From Actinomycetes bacterium (GTDB lineage: Bacteria > Actinomycetota > Acidimicrobiia > Acidimicrobiales > JABEUL01), in NCBI GenBank assembly GCA_021777355.1, contig JAJYDO010000007.1, positions 1 to 51,321 of the forward strand: a stretch of 51,321 bases of DNA, in the 5' to 3' direction. The position numbers were made by a program, and so were the translations under genes. A model generated the notes under the pieces. That model was not told where the DNA came from. It did no database searches and saw only the letters and a list, made by a program, of their open reading frames with translations. Below, in pieces: positions 35,895 through 44,935 of the stretch (positions are counted from its first letter, which is position 1; each line of letters starts with the position of its first letter).

Positions 35895-36837
35895 TAAGCT
35901 TTACCAAATTAGTAGGCACCCCGGTTCCCGTTAATTTTGGCTTTGCATCAACTTGCAGCCCATCTTGCGTTAAAAGCCGTTGCGTCGAAGAAAGAAGAAG
36001 AAATTCCACAAATGCTTCTGCGCCATTTTCATTTTTCGCGTTCAAAGGAATTGCGACTGTAAATGTGGCGCCCAAATTAATGCCGGTTAACGGCACGGTA
36101 GGAAGACCGGCTGCCTTAGCCTCGTTGGAGTAAAAAAATCCCGCATCCAACTGGCCAGCACTGAGACGTCCTACAAGTGTTTCTTCAGGAAATACCCCGG
36201 TCGAACTATTAGTAATACCCGATAGCAAGGGATTATGGTAAAGGGTAGCTGCCGCATCTAAGGCTTGGACAGTTAACGCTCCCTTAGGATCCAACTTAGG
36301 GTCAGTTCGTCCGAGTAAAAATCCAGGCTCAACAATGACATCTTGCCAAGGCCTAGTCTTAAGTTGACTGGCGAACTTAGAAGAAGGATTGTATGCAAGC
36401 ACCAGTGGCGCTTGGGCAAAAGTTGCATACCATGATATTTTCCCTGCTCCATCAGCGGCCATTAACGTCGTGTCGACACTTGGAGCGGCGCTTATGAAAA
36501 CATCCGCTATCTGGATGCCTCCCGTCATTTGGTTTGCCAATGCAGTTGAGCCCCCCGGAAATCCACTGAAGGTGAATCCGGTGGCTGAATTGAATTTTGA
36601 GCTGATCTGAGACTGCATGATTTGAGTCAGTGAACCGGCATACAAGACATTTACTGTCCCGGTTCCCTTTATTAAGCCCGGCCCCGACGTGCTCGAAGTT
36701 GCTTGCTGGGTTGTGGTGGAGCAACTCGCCAGAATGGCTGCCGAGGCCAGTGCAATGGCGCCAAAGGCAAGCTTGCTTCGCTTTAAAGCGAACCTTGAGC
36801 TTCGTATAATTAAATTCCCTGCTGACTGTGTGTGCAC
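35884..36837 (-). CDS. modA: Molybdate/tungstate-binding lipoprotein (ModA/WtpA type)
   Basis: A 317-aa exported binding protein. The signal peptide ends in the lipobox LASC, with Cys near residue 39. The mature part begins NVLYAGSLTQIMQSQI and has FPGGSTALANQM and ADVFISAAPSVDTTLM, as in the ModA/WtpA oxyanion-binding family. The AGSLT start is closer to the WtpA/archaeal type than to E. coli ModA, so tungstate preference is possible. GTG 36837 is chosen because AAAGGA (36844-36849) is 6 nt upstream. A start at 36864 would overlap the regulator by 26 nt. Confidence 0.92.
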   Translation of the reverse strand: MHTQSAGNLIIRSSRFALKRSKLAFGAIALASAAILASCSTTTQQATSSTSGPGLIKGTGTVNVLYAGSLTQIMQSQISSKFNSATGFTFSGFPGGSTALANQMTGGIQIADVFISAAPSVDTTLMAADGAGKISWYATFAQAPLVLAYNPSSKFASQLKTRPWQDVIVEPGFLLGRTDPKLDPKGALTVQALDAAATLYHNPLLSGITNSSTGVFPEETLVGRLSAGQLDAGFFYSNEAKAAGLPTVPLTGINLGATFTVAIPLNAKNENGAEAFVEFLLLSSTQRLLTQDGLQVDAKPKLTGTGVPTNLVKLIGN

Positions 36838-36838
36838 A

Positions 36839-37264
36839 TCAAATCCTTTCCTTAGATACTTCAATCATCATGTTGGTTGCCTTTACACTGGCCACCGCAA
36901 CTACGCCTGGCTCTAAGCCCAAATCGTCACAAGCTTCTGAACTCATGAGCGAGACAATCCGAAAAGATCCTGCAATCATTTCAACAGAAGCCATGACTTT
37001 ATCCTTTGTGACATTTGTGACAATTCCCAAAAACCGATTCCTGGCACTGGATGCCGGCAGTGTTTTAGTAATTTCGGCTCCTTTTGACGCTGAAGCATCA
37101 TTTAAAGACTCTCGAAGAAATTCCGCAAGACCTGCCGGGTCGATCTCACGATGCCCGCTCGGGGTCCTGGTTGCACGAACACTGCCGTCGTCAACCCATT
37201 TTCTCACTGTGTCCACGCTCACGCCCAGGAGCTGGGCGACATATCCTATTCGCAATGGTGTCAC
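36839..37264 (-). CDS. MerR-like HTH / Mop-domain regulator of the molybdate genes
   Basis: A 141-aa protein. Residues 1-55 are a MerR/excisionase-type helix-turn-helix (LRIGYVAQLLGVSVDTVRKW, RTPSGHREIDPAGLAEFL). Residues about 72-138 are a single Mop/TOBE domain (NRFLGIVTNVTKDKVMASVE, EACDDLGLEPGVVAVASVKA) that binds molybdate or tungstate. This domain pair is found in actinobacterial molybdate regulators and differs from E. coli ModE. It is the first gene of the regulator-modA-modBC operon and probably represses it when oxyanion is bound. The GTG start lies 6 nt after a TAACCT -10 box, so a leaderless message is likely. Confidence 0.9.
   Translation of the reverse strand: MTPLRIGYVAQLLGVSVDTVRKWVDDGSVRATRTPSGHREIDPAGLAEFLRESLNDASASKGAEITKTLPASSARNRFLGIVTNVTKDKVMASVEMIAGSFRIVSLMSSEACDDLGLEPGVVAVASVKATNMMIEVSKERI
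36844..36849 (-). promoter_or_regulatory. Ribosome binding site deciding the modA start
   Basis: AAAGGA on the minus strand, 6 nt before GTG 36837. It lies inside the last codons of the regulator gene, so modA translation is probably coupled to it. Confidence 0.7.
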
Positions 37265-37268
37265 GAGG

Positions 37269-37290
37269 CTAGGTTACCAGTAGTAACTAG
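37269..37290. promoter_or_regulatory. Candidate operator overlapping the molybdate promoter
   Basis: An imperfect inverted repeat, CTAGGTTAC-cagta-GTAACTAG (5-bp core arms extended by CTA/TAG with one bulged G), covers the -10 box and part of the spacer. It is a plausible autoregulation site for the MerR-Mop protein. A second palindrome, CTAGATttATCTAG (37318-37331), lies upstream and overlaps the purM stop codon. Confidence 0.5.
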
Positions 37291-37299
37291 AAAAGTCAA
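37271..37299 (-). promoter_or_regulatory. Promoter of the molybdate operon, probably leaderless
   Basis: On the minus strand TTGACT (37294-37299) and TAACCT (37271-37276) are separated by 17 nt, and the GTG start at 37264 begins 6 nt after the -10 box. TAnnnT boxes 6-8 nt before the start codon are the known signature of leaderless transcripts in actinobacteria. Confidence 0.65.
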
Positions 37300-37327
37300 G
37301 ATATAATTGATATTTTCCTAGATTTAT

Positions 37328-38344
37328 CTAGATTTTCTTCAGGTATCCAATTTCCTGGGCCTCGTAATCGGAGCCTTCGATTGCCTTCAACACCTCTTCT
37401 TTGATCTCCCTGTCAAGAGCAATAACCATACCGATTCCCATATTAAAAACCCTGTACATCTCTTCGGTTTCAATATGACCAACCTCTTGGATAACTCTGA
37501 AGACTTCAGGTACTTGCCAAGATCCGCGATCAATTACAGGTTTTGCATTAGACGGAATTACACGAGTCAGGTTGGAAAGTAGTCCACCGCCTGTGACATG
37601 GGCAATGGAACGAATTCCCTGGGGGAAATCTGCAATGAGTGACGAAATAAGCGGTGCATATATTACAGAAGGCTCCAGAAGGGCTTCACTGACACTTGAC
37701 CCAGGGTAAAGTTCATCTTCGTAATTAAAGCCAGCAGTGGTGAGAAGTGCCTTTCTGGCCAATGTATAGCCGTTTGATCTAAGCCCGGGTGAGCTAAGTC
37801 CAATAAGAGCTTCATCTCCTAAAATATTTTCAGCTCCTAAAATTCTCTCTTTCTCAACTATTCCCACGGCAAAACCGGCTAAGTCGAAGTGCCCCGGTGC
37901 AAACTCACCCGAGTGCTCCGCCATCTCGCCTCCAATAAGAGCGGCGCCAGCCAACTTGCAGCCTCTTGCAATGCCCGCAACAATTCTTTCGATGTAATCC
38001 GGATCAACTCTGCCAATCGAGATATAGTCAAGCATGAACAATGGCCTCGCGCCTACACAAACCAGATCATCTAGACACATTGCAACGAGATCAATTCCTA
38101 TCGTGTCGACTTGTCTGCATTCACCAGCAACAACGGCTTTAGTTCCCACTCCATCGGTTGAAGAGATTAAGACTGGAGAAACATACTCTTGCTTGTCAAT
38201 TTCAAACGCCCCCCCAAAGCCTCCAATATCTGAAACAACGCCTTTTGTGTATGTTGATCTTATTGCTCCTTTGATTCTTTCGACTGCTGCTTCTCCAGCG
38301 TTGATATCGACTCCTGATTCCGAGTAAGTCAATCCATCAGACAA
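37328..38344 (-). CDS. purM: Phosphoribosylformylglycinamidine cyclo-ligase
   Basis: AIR synthetase, about 338 aa, normal length. It closes the imidazole ring from FGAM using ATP. Motifs: TYSESGVDINAGEAAVERIK at the N-terminus, DIGGFGGAFEID, SSTDGVGTKAVVAGE, GIDLVAMCLDDLVCVGARPL, ALIGGEMAEHSGEF, and IAHVTGGGLLSNL. The exact start is uncertain: TTG codons at 38362, 38344 and 38332 are all in frame. All but the last overlap the end of purF, which implies translational coupling. It is the second gene of the leftward purF-purM pair. Confidence 0.95.
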   Translation of the reverse strand: MSDGLTYSESGVDINAGEAAVERIKGAIRSTYTKGVVSDIGGFGGAFEIDKQEYVSPVLISSTDGVGTKAVVAGECRQVDTIGIDLVAMCLDDLVCVGARPLFMLDYISIGRVDPDYIERIVAGIARGCKLAGAALIGGEMAEHSGEFAPGHFDLAGFAVGIVEKERILGAENILGDEALIGLSSPGLRSNGYTLARKALLTTAGFNYEDELYPGSSVSEALLEPSVIYAPLISSLIADFPQGIRSIAHVTGGGLLSNLTRVIPSNAKPVIDRGSWQVPEVFRVIQEVGHIETEEMYRVFNMGIGMVIALDREIKEEVLKAIEGSDYEAQEIGYLKKI

Positions 38345-39818
38345 TTGCCTTCGCCTCTTCAAAGTCAGGTACCGCAGATGGATACACGCCTGTTAAACAA
38401 CCGTTGCAGAACCGACCGCCTTCGACACCTATAGCCTCTACCAGCTGGTCAAGCGACAAAAAGCCCACCGAATCAGCGCCAATGAGCTGAGCAATCTCAT
38501 CTACGGGAACATGAGCTGCAACAAGTTCATCACGGCTTGGAATATCAATCCCGTAAAAGCAAGGCCACTTAAACGGAGGCGAAGAAAATCGCATGTGGAC
38601 CTCTTTGGCTCCTGCATCTCTCAACATTTTTACCAAGGCTCTTGACGTGGTGCCTCTTACGAATGAATCATCCACGACAACCAAGGATTTACCGGTAATA
38701 TTCTCAGTCAGTGGAGATAGCTTTCTTCGAACGCTTCTCGCCCTTGCCTCCGGAGTCGGATCAATAAAAGTTCTCCCTATGTAACGATTTTTGACCAGCC
38801 CTTGGCCGTAGGGGATGCCGCAAAAGCGGGCAAAACCCTCGGCTGCCGGCACGCCTGAATCTGGCACTCCCATCACCAAATCGGCGTCAACTGGATGTTG
38901 CTTGGCAAGTAATTCTCCCATGCGCCTTCTGGCTCCATGGACCTCTTTGTTATAAAGGATCGAATCAGGACGTGCAAAATAAACAAACTCGAAGATGCAG
39001 AGACTGGGTTTTATCCGCGAGGCTTCAAATGGCATAAATGTACGCACACCGCTGTCATCAATTATTACCATCTCACCGGGTTCCAACTCTCTTACAAATT
39101 TAGCTCCGGCCACAGTCAAAGCCGGTGATTCTGAGGCTAACAACCAGCCTGTTACATGCTCGGCTCCGTCCGGGCCAAATTCGCGGTACTCTCCCAGACA
39201 TAACGGCCGGAGGCCATTTGGGTCTCTTATCCCAATCAGCCTAAATGCATCCATCAACACCAGTGAAAAGGCCCCTTCAATCTCGGGAAGCACTTCTAAT
39301 AGTGCCTTTTCCAGTGCATGGGCCGAGTTGAGATCAGAATCTCCTTGGTTTTGATAAGCCTGGGCCAAGAGTTCGGCTAAGACGTCGGAGTCGGAAGTGA
39401 ACATTCCTGGCAGCATTCCGGCCTTTTCGGCCAAGCGCTCGGTATTTGTGAGATTCCCATTGTGGCCAAGGGCAAAACCTGCGGGACCTACCGGCCGGTA
39501 GGCAGGTTGCGCATTTTTCCAAGTAGACGACCCGGTAGTGGAGTATCTGGTGTGACCGATAGCTAAAAACCCCTGCAGAGTGGCCAGTGAGTGCTCGTCA
39601 AACACATTCGAAACTAGGCCCATATCTTTATAGACCATGATTGTCTCACCATCGCTAACTGCCATGCCCGCCGATTCCTGGCCGCGGTGCTGAAGCGTAA
39701 AAAGTCCGTCGTAGGTGACTTGTGCTACAGGAACCCCAGGTGCATAAACACCAAAGACGCCGCAGGATTCTTTCACCCTCTCATTCTGCCACATACCAAG
39801 GCCTAAAGCGGATAGCAT
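38337..39818 (-). CDS. purF: Amidophosphoribosyltransferase
   Basis: A 493-aa enzyme for the first committed purine step (PRPP + glutamine to phosphoribosylamine). A short propeptide precedes the nucleophile Cys19 ([12 protein letters not shown]). The PRPP-binding loop is [13 protein letters not shown]. Cysteines in [18 protein letters not shown] and [11 protein letters not shown] match the four [4Fe-4S] ligands of the Bacillus-type enzyme, so an iron-sulfur cluster is expected. ATG 39818 has TAGGT upstream; ATG 39794 (MWQNERVK) is an alternative. Its start is only 37 nt from the divergent purA start. Confidence 0.95.
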   Translation of the reverse strand: MLSALGLGMWQNERVKESCGVFGVYAPGVPVAQVTYDGLFTLQHRGQESAGMAVSDGETIMVYKDMGLVSNVFDEHSLATLQGFLAIGHTRYSTTGSSTWKNAQPAYRPVGPAGFALGHNGNLTNTERLAEKAGMLPGMFTSDSDVLAELLAQAYQNQGDSDLNSAHALEKALLEVLPEIEGAFSLVLMDAFRLIGIRDPNGLRPLCLGEYREFGPDGAEHVTGWLLASESPALTVAGAKFVRELEPGEMVIIDDSGVRTFMPFEASRIKPSLCIFEFVYFARPDSILYNKEVHGARRRMGELLAKQHPVDADLVMGVPDSGVPAAEGFARFCGIPYGQGLVKNRYIGRTFIDPTPEARARSVRRKLSPLTENITGKSLVVVDDSFVRGTTSRALVKMLRDAGAKEVHMRFSSPPFKWPCFYGIDIPSRDELVAAHVPVDEIAQLIGADSVGFLSLDQLVEAIGVEGGRFCNGCLTGVYPSAVPDFEEAKAIV

Positions 39819-39843
39819 TAAAACCTACCCGGAAACTGTAGCG

Positions 39844-39849
39844 AGGAGG
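39844..39849 (+). promoter_or_regulatory. Strong ribosome binding site of purA
   Basis: AGGAGG, a complete Shine-Dalgarno core, lies 6 nt before the GTG at 39856 and confirms that GTG as the purA start. Confidence 0.85.
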
Positions 39850-39855
39850 CAGCCT

Positions 39856-41133
39856 GTGCCCACGACCGTTGTCGTAGGGACCCAATGGGGCGACGAAGGA
39901 AAAGGAAAGGTAACAGACTTATTGGCACGTCAGATGGACGTTGTCGTACGTTACCAAGGTGGCCACAATGCGGGCCACACAATTGTTGTTGAGGGTGAAT
40001 CATTTGCCCTTCAGCTAGTTCCATCAGGTGTTCTTTACCCTCATATCACTCCGGTTATTGGAAATGGAGTTGTAGTTGATCCGGGTGTTCTTTTGGACGA
40101 AATCGATATGCTGTCGGCAAAGGGAATCGATACCTCCCGCTTAATGGTCAGCGGAAACGCTCACCTGATCCTTCCTTTCCATCTTGAAATAGATCGAATG
40201 ACAGAAAGGTTCCTTGGAAAAAACAGACTTGGAACCACAAAAAGAGGAATTGGGCCAGCCTATGCAGACAAGGCTTCAAGGGTGGGCTTAAGGGTGCAGG
40301 ATCTACTGGATCCAAAAATATTTCGGGCAAAACTTGAAGTTATTACCAAGGAAAAGAATTCCGTTTTGGCAAAAGTGTACAACCAGTTGCCATTAGATGT
40401 AAATGAAATTGCCGACAGATATCTTGATGAGCTCACACCCAGGATCGAACCTCTTATTGGCGATACCGTCGGATTTTTACATGACTCATTGGATGAGGGC
40501 AAAAATATTCTTCTTGAGGGCGCCCAAGCAACCTTTTTAGACTTGGACCACGGCACATACCCTTATGTGACATCATCCAACCCTTGTGCCGGCGGGGCAT
40601 GTACCGGTTCAGGTATAGGTCCCAGAGATATCGGCAAAGTTATTGGAATTGCCAAAGCTTATATAACAAGAGTTGGGGCAGGTCCGTTCCCAACCGAAGT
40701 TGACGGAGAACTAGCCGAGTTGTTAATTGAGCGAGGTCATGAATACGGTACTAATACTGGGAGAAAAAGACGACCGGGATGGATGGATGCCGTAATGCTG
40801 CGCCATGCGGTTCGGCTCAATTCACTAAGCCACATTGCACTTACAAAATTGGATGTCTTGGATACTTTGGACACCATCAAAATATGCGTGGCTTATGACA
40901 TCGATGGAGTTAGAACGGAGAAAGTTCCTTATCATCAAAGTGAACTCCATCATGTAGTTCCGATTTATGAGGTCTTTGAAGGCTGGCAGTGTGATCTTAC
41001 AAAAATAACAGATGCAAAAGAACTTCCATCTCAGGCCAAGAAATATATATCTAGGCTGGAGGAGTTAGCAGCTATTCCTGTCTCTTATGTAGGGGTCGGC
41101 CCCGGGAGAGAACAAATAGTGGAGTTTGATTAG
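39856..41133 (+). CDS. purA: Adenylosuccinate synthetase
   Basis: A 425-aa enzyme converting IMP, aspartate and GTP to adenylosuccinate in AMP synthesis. It has the P-loop [70 protein letters not shown], and the C-terminal guanine site with LTKLDVLD. Length is standard. GTG start with a perfect RBS. It leads the rightward operon; its TAG stop shares bases with the GTG of purD. Confidence 0.96.
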   Translation: MPTTVVVGTQWGDEGKGKVTDLLARQMDVVVRYQGGHNAGHTIVVEGESFALQLVPSGVLYPHITPVIGNGVVVDPGVLLDEIDMLSAKGIDTSRLMVSGNAHLILPFHLEIDRMTERFLGKNRLGTTKRGIGPAYADKASRVGLRVQDLLDPKIFRAKLEVITKEKNSVLAKVYNQLPLDVNEIADRYLDELTPRIEPLIGDTVGFLHDSLDEGKNILLEGAQATFLDLDHGTYPYVTSSNPCAGGACTGSGIGPRDIGKVIGIAKAYITRVGAGPFPTEVDGELAELLIERGHEYGTNTGRKRRPGWMDAVMLRHAVRLNSLSHIALTKLDVLDTLDTIKICVAYDIDGVRTEKVPYHQSELHHVVPIYEVFEGWQCDLTKITDAKELPSQAKKYISRLEELAAIPVSYVGVGPGREQIVEFD

Positions 41134-42443
41134 TGAAATCTACAATATGTGTTGTAGGTTCTGGCGCCAGAGAGCACGCGCTTGCACTAACTTTGGCAAA
41201 ATCGTGCGAAAAGGTTATTGTGGCTCCGGGAAACCCCGGAATGGCTTCAAACCTGGGTGCAGCAGATGGACCTTCTTCAAATGAATCCGGCACAATTAGT
41301 ATTACCGATCTTCCACCAGAGGCAATTGAAGCAAGTCTTTACGTAATAGGGCCTGAAGTGCCACTTGTTGAGGGACTCGCAGATAAATTAAGGTCATTAG
41401 GAAAAAAGGTAGTAGGTCCAGGCGCAGATGGGGCAAGGCTTGAGGGCTCGAAGATTTGGATGAAAGAAATCTTGACAAAATCCGGTGTGCCCACGGCTCA
41501 TTTCGGCGTTTTTGATGAATTTGAACGCGCCAGAAGATACCTAAAGGAGATGAAGGGTCCATGGGTAATCAAAACTGACGGGCTTGCAGCCGGAAAAGGA
41601 GTTTTAGTGACCGACTCTCTCGCACACGCCATAGAAGATGTTCGCTCCAAACTGTCCGGCGAGAGTTTCGGAGCTGCCGGAACCAAAGTCGTTATTGAAG
41701 AGTACATGGAAGGCCTTGAGCTTTCTCTGATGGTCTTAACGGATGGGAAAAAGCTGGCTCCGCTGTCACCTGCCAGGGATGCCAAAAGAGTATTTGACAA
41801 TGACGAAGGCGCCAACACCGGAGGAATGGGCGCATTTTCACCGGTCCCTTTGGAGTCAGGAGAGTCTATGGACAAACTCGTCGATAATGCAATGGAACTT
41901 GCAGTAGAACCTCTTTTGGGTCGTCTGATTAAAGACGGCATTGAATACAGGGGTGTTTTGTATGCCGGATTGATACTTACTGAAGAAGGTCCAAAGGTGG
42001 TCGAGTACAACATTCGCTTTGGCGACCCTGAAACCCAAGCAATACTCCCGAGGTTAGAAGGCGATTTGGTATCACTGCTGGATCAGGTTGCTACCGGCCA
42101 CCTAACGGCAGAGCCCAGATTTTCTCCCAATAGGTGCGTGAATGTTGTTCTTAGCGCGCCCGGTTACCCGGAGTCTCCTAAAGTTGGCGAACCGATAGAA
42201 ATTAATAGAGAAAAGCTAGGTAACTCTCAAGTGTTCTTTGCCGGCGTCACACAAAGCGAAGACGGCACGCTGCTCACTTCTGGCGGAAGGGTCATGTCGG
42301 TGAGTGCTTTGGGAGATAATTTAATTGAAGCACGTGAAAACGCATATCGTTCAATTGAAGGCATCGGATTCGAAGGCATGCATTTTCGTCGGGACATAGG
42401 GCTTTTAGCGGGAGAACTAGAATTAACAAGTGAAAGTACATGA
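41133..42443 (+). CDS. purD: Phosphoribosylamine-glycine ligase
   Basis: A 436-aa ATP-grasp enzyme that joins phosphoribosylamine and glycine to give GAR. It starts ICVVGSGAREHALALTLAKS, then IGPEVPLVEGLADKL, WVIKTDGLAAGKGVLV, the signature NTGGMGAFSP, and VVEYNIRFGDPETQAILPRL. Normal monofunctional length without fused PurM or PurN. Its GTG start overlaps the purA stop, and its TGA overlaps the purB ATG (ATGA). Confidence 0.96.
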   Translation: MKSTICVVGSGAREHALALTLAKSCEKVIVAPGNPGMASNLGAADGPSSNESGTISITDLPPEAIEASLYVIGPEVPLVEGLADKLRSLGKKVVGPGADGARLEGSKIWMKEILTKSGVPTAHFGVFDEFERARRYLKEMKGPWVIKTDGLAAGKGVLVTDSLAHAIEDVRSKLSGESFGAAGTKVVIEEYMEGLELSLMVLTDGKKLAPLSPARDAKRVFDNDEGANTGGMGAFSPVPLESGESMDKLVDNAMELAVEPLLGRLIKDGIEYRGVLYAGLILTEEGPKVVEYNIRFGDPETQAILPRLEGDLVSLLDQVATGHLTAEPRFSPNRCVNVVLSAPGYPESPKVGEPIEINREKLGNSQVFFAGVTQSEDGTLLTSGGRVMSVSALGDNLIEARENAYRSIEGIGFEGMHFRRDIGLLAGELELTSEST

Positions 42444-43747
42444 TTAACCGTTACTCTTTGCAGGAGATGGCAGATCTTTTTAGCGACCAGGCCAGGTTGG
42501 GAAAATGGCTTGACGTCGAACTTGCCGTAGTCGAAGCTTTGGCGAAATTTGGAAAATTAGACAGTGGCAAAGTGGACGCATTAGTGGCAAGCAGGCCCAC
42601 GATAGATGACGCATTCGTAAAAAAAGTTGAAGAGCGCGAGTTGATTACTGACCACGACTTGGCGGCGTTTGTAGATGTTGTCCAGAGCACAATTGGCACT
42701 AGTGAAGCCCAATGGATCCATTACGGTCTAACGAGTTCGGACGTAGTAGACACTGCGCTTGGTCTTACTTTGAAAGAATCAGGCAGCCTCCTCATGGCGA
42801 CAATTAATGAATTCTTTGAAGCTCTTAAAACTCGCGCATTGGAGTTCCAAGACACTCCTATGGTGGGGAGAACTCATGGCATGCATGCCGAGCCCACCAC
42901 ATTTGGAGCCAAACTCGCTCTTTTTGCCCTCCAGGTCAAAAGGGATGCTACTAGGCTCGACAGGGCAGTCAAGGGCGTTTCGGTCGGCAAACTTTCCGGT
43001 GCGGTTGGAACTTTTTCAAACATTGACCCCGAAATAGAAAAGCTCGCCTGCGACTTATTGGGACTTGTCCCAGTTCCTGCCACGCAAGTCATTTCGAGAG
43101 ATCGTCATGCCGAATACTTATATGCACTGGCTTCCATTGGGTCGACCATTGAAATGATAGCCACGGAAATCAGACATATGGCAAGGACTGAATTGGGCGA
43201 AGCTAATGAAGCTTTTAAATCCGGCCAAAAGGGTTCGTCAGCGATGCCCCATAAGCGAAATCCGATACTTTCAGAGAGGCTGTGCGGACTGGCTAGAGTC
43301 CTTCGGGGCTACTTGCTTTCCGGGTTGGAAGACATTGCACTTTGGCACGAACGGGATATTTCGCACTCAAGCGTAGAACGCATTATTCTTCCCGATGCTT
43401 CAATCCTTGCCCATTACATGCTCAAGAAAGCGACTTCTTTGGTAACAAATTTGGAAGTCCATCCCAAAAAAATGCTCGCTAATTTGGAGCTTTCCAACGG
43501 CGTGGTCTTTTCCCAGTCAGTTCTTTTAGCTCTGGTCGGCAGCGGCCTCGAGAGAGACTCGGCATATCGGATAGTTCAAAGCTCTTCGAGAGAAGCACTG
43601 TCTACAAACCGTTCGTTAAGAGAAGTGATTGAAGCGAATGAGGAAGTGGGTAGGATTTTAGGTGAAAAAGAAATTGAGAACGCTTTTGATTTGTCGAGAA
43701 TACTTCGACATGCAAACAAAACAGTAAAGACATTGGAGGATATGTAG
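42440..43747 (+). CDS. purB: Adenylosuccinate lyase
   Basis: A 435-aa member of the fumarase/aspartase superfamily. It splits SAICAR to AICAR and adenylosuccinate to AMP, releasing fumarate. Motifs include LTSSDVVDTALGLTLKESG, VGRTHGMHAEPTTFG (catalytic His), and the signature GSSAMPHKRNPILSERLCGL. Length matches the Bacillus-type enzyme. It overlaps purD by 4 nt and is followed 2 nt later by purC. Confidence 0.96.
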   Translation: MINRYSLQEMADLFSDQARLGKWLDVELAVVEALAKFGKLDSGKVDALVASRPTIDDAFVKKVEERELITDHDLAAFVDVVQSTIGTSEAQWIHYGLTSSDVVDTALGLTLKESGSLLMATINEFFEALKTRALEFQDTPMVGRTHGMHAEPTTFGAKLALFALQVKRDATRLDRAVKGVSVGKLSGAVGTFSNIDPEIEKLACDLLGLVPVPATQVISRDRHAEYLYALASIGSTIEMIATEIRHMARTELGEANEAFKSGQKGSSAMPHKRNPILSERLCGLARVLRGYLLSGLEDIALWHERDISHSSVERIILPDASILAHYMLKKATSLVTNLEVHPKKMLANLELSNGVVFSQSVLLALVGSGLERDSAYRIVQSSSREALSTNRSLREVIEANEEVGRILGEKEIENAFDLSRILRHANKTVKTLEDM

Positions 43748-43749
43748 AA

Positions 43750-44661
43750 GTGGATAAGTTGAAATTTTCAACTCTAAAACTTGTAAACCGCGGCAAGGTC
43801 AGGGATATGTATGAGTTTCAAGACGACATGTTGCTCCTGATTGCATCTGATCGGATCTCGGCATTTGATGTGGTCTTGACCGAACCAATCCCCAACAAGG
43901 GAAGAGTTCTCACCGCAATGACAGTTGCTTGGCTAAATGAGTTATCAGGAGTTGCGCCCAATCATTTAGTTTCAACCGATATCAATGAATTCCTTGTCGA
44001 TGACAGATCGATCGAAGAGAGGAATGTAATTGAGTCGCTGGCTGGCCGCACGACTTTGGTTAAAAAAGCCAAGATGCTGCCTATTGAGTGCATTGTCAGA
44101 GGCTATATATCGGGTTCAGCCTGGAAGGAATACTCCAAAAATGGGACAGTTCATTTTACCTCAGTTGATCCCGGACTTTTGGAGTCTTCACCTTTACCGG
44201 AACCTATCTTCACTCCATCGACAAAAGCCGACATTGGGCATGACGAAAATATTTCCTTTGCCGAAGCAGTAAATTTGATAGGCCAAGATGCCGCGAACAG
44301 AGCCAGGGACATTTGCCTAAGCGCGTACGAGATAGGCCGAAAGAAAGCGCTGGAACACGGCATCATTGTCGCTGACACCAAATTTGAGCTGGGCTATATC
44401 GACGGCGAAATGTCTATTTGCGATGAGGTACTCACTCCGGATTCATCAAGATTTTGGCCAAAGGACCAGTGGAAGGAGGGTTCAACTCCACCTTCATTTG
44501 ATAAACAGCCGGTCAGGGACTGGCTTGAATCAACCGGTTGGGACAAAACTCCTCCGCCTCCAAGTCTTCCCGCCGAAGTTATAACTAGCACCTCACGGCG
44601 TTATAGGGAAGCTTATGAAAAAATCTTTGATAAATCCCTTGACGAGTGGCCGGGAGTTTGA
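43750..44661 (+). CDS. purC: SAICAR synthetase
   Basis: A 303-aa phosphoribosylaminoimidazole-succinocarboxamide synthase, the longer form (about 300 aa, as in actinobacteria and yeast), not the ~240-aa Bacillus form. It has NRGKVRDMYEF, LIASDRISAFDVVL, IPNKGRVLTAMTVAWL, PIECIVRGYISGSAWKEY, PIFTPSTKADIGHDENISF, and the metal/aspartate site ADTKFELGYIDGEMSICDEV. The start is GTG at 43750, 2 nt after purB. Confidence 0.96.
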   Translation: MDKLKFSTLKLVNRGKVRDMYEFQDDMLLLIASDRISAFDVVLTEPIPNKGRVLTAMTVAWLNELSGVAPNHLVSTDINEFLVDDRSIEERNVIESLAGRTTLVKKAKMLPIECIVRGYISGSAWKEYSKNGTVHFTSVDPGLLESSPLPEPIFTPSTKADIGHDENISFAEAVNLIGQDAANRARDICLSAYEIGRKKALEHGIIVADTKFELGYIDGEMSICDEVLTPDSSRFWPKDQWKEGSTPPSFDKQPVRDWLESTGWDKTPPPPSLPAEVITSTSRRYREAYEKIFDKSLDEWPGV

Positions 44662-44663
44662 AA

Positions 44664-44915
44664 TTGTCTGAATTTGAGTTGATTGCAGAAATACGACATA
44701 AATCTGGAATTGCCGATCCGGAAGGAAGCACAATTTTGCGAGCCCTTCCCGCTCTTGGATTCGAGGAGATCTCAAATGTCTCGGTTGGAAAAGCCATAAG
44801 ATTCGCGGTTTCAGCAAGTAATGCCAGCGAAGCAGTTGCCAAGGGTGAAGAACTTTGCAAGAGGCTGCTTGCTAATCCTGTCTTAGAGAGTTTTAAGGTA
44901 TCAGTTATTTCATGA
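44664..44915 (+). CDS. purS: Phosphoribosylformylglycinamidine synthase subunit PurS
   Basis: An 83-aa small subunit with the PurS pattern: a beta strand (FELIAEIRHKSGIADPEGST), ILRALPALGFEEISNVSVGK and a final strand. PurS bridges PurL and PurQ in the FGAM synthase complex and helps pass ammonia. TTG 44664 is preferred, 2 nt after the purC stop with GGGAG 8 nt upstream; TTG 44658 and GTG 44646 are in-frame alternatives that overlap purC. Confidence 0.92.
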   Translation: MSEFELIAEIRHKSGIADPEGSTILRALPALGFEEISNVSVGKAIRFAVSASNASEAVAKGEELCKRLLANPVLESFKVSVIS

Positions 44916-44935
44916 GCGCCGGATTTAAGTTCTAA

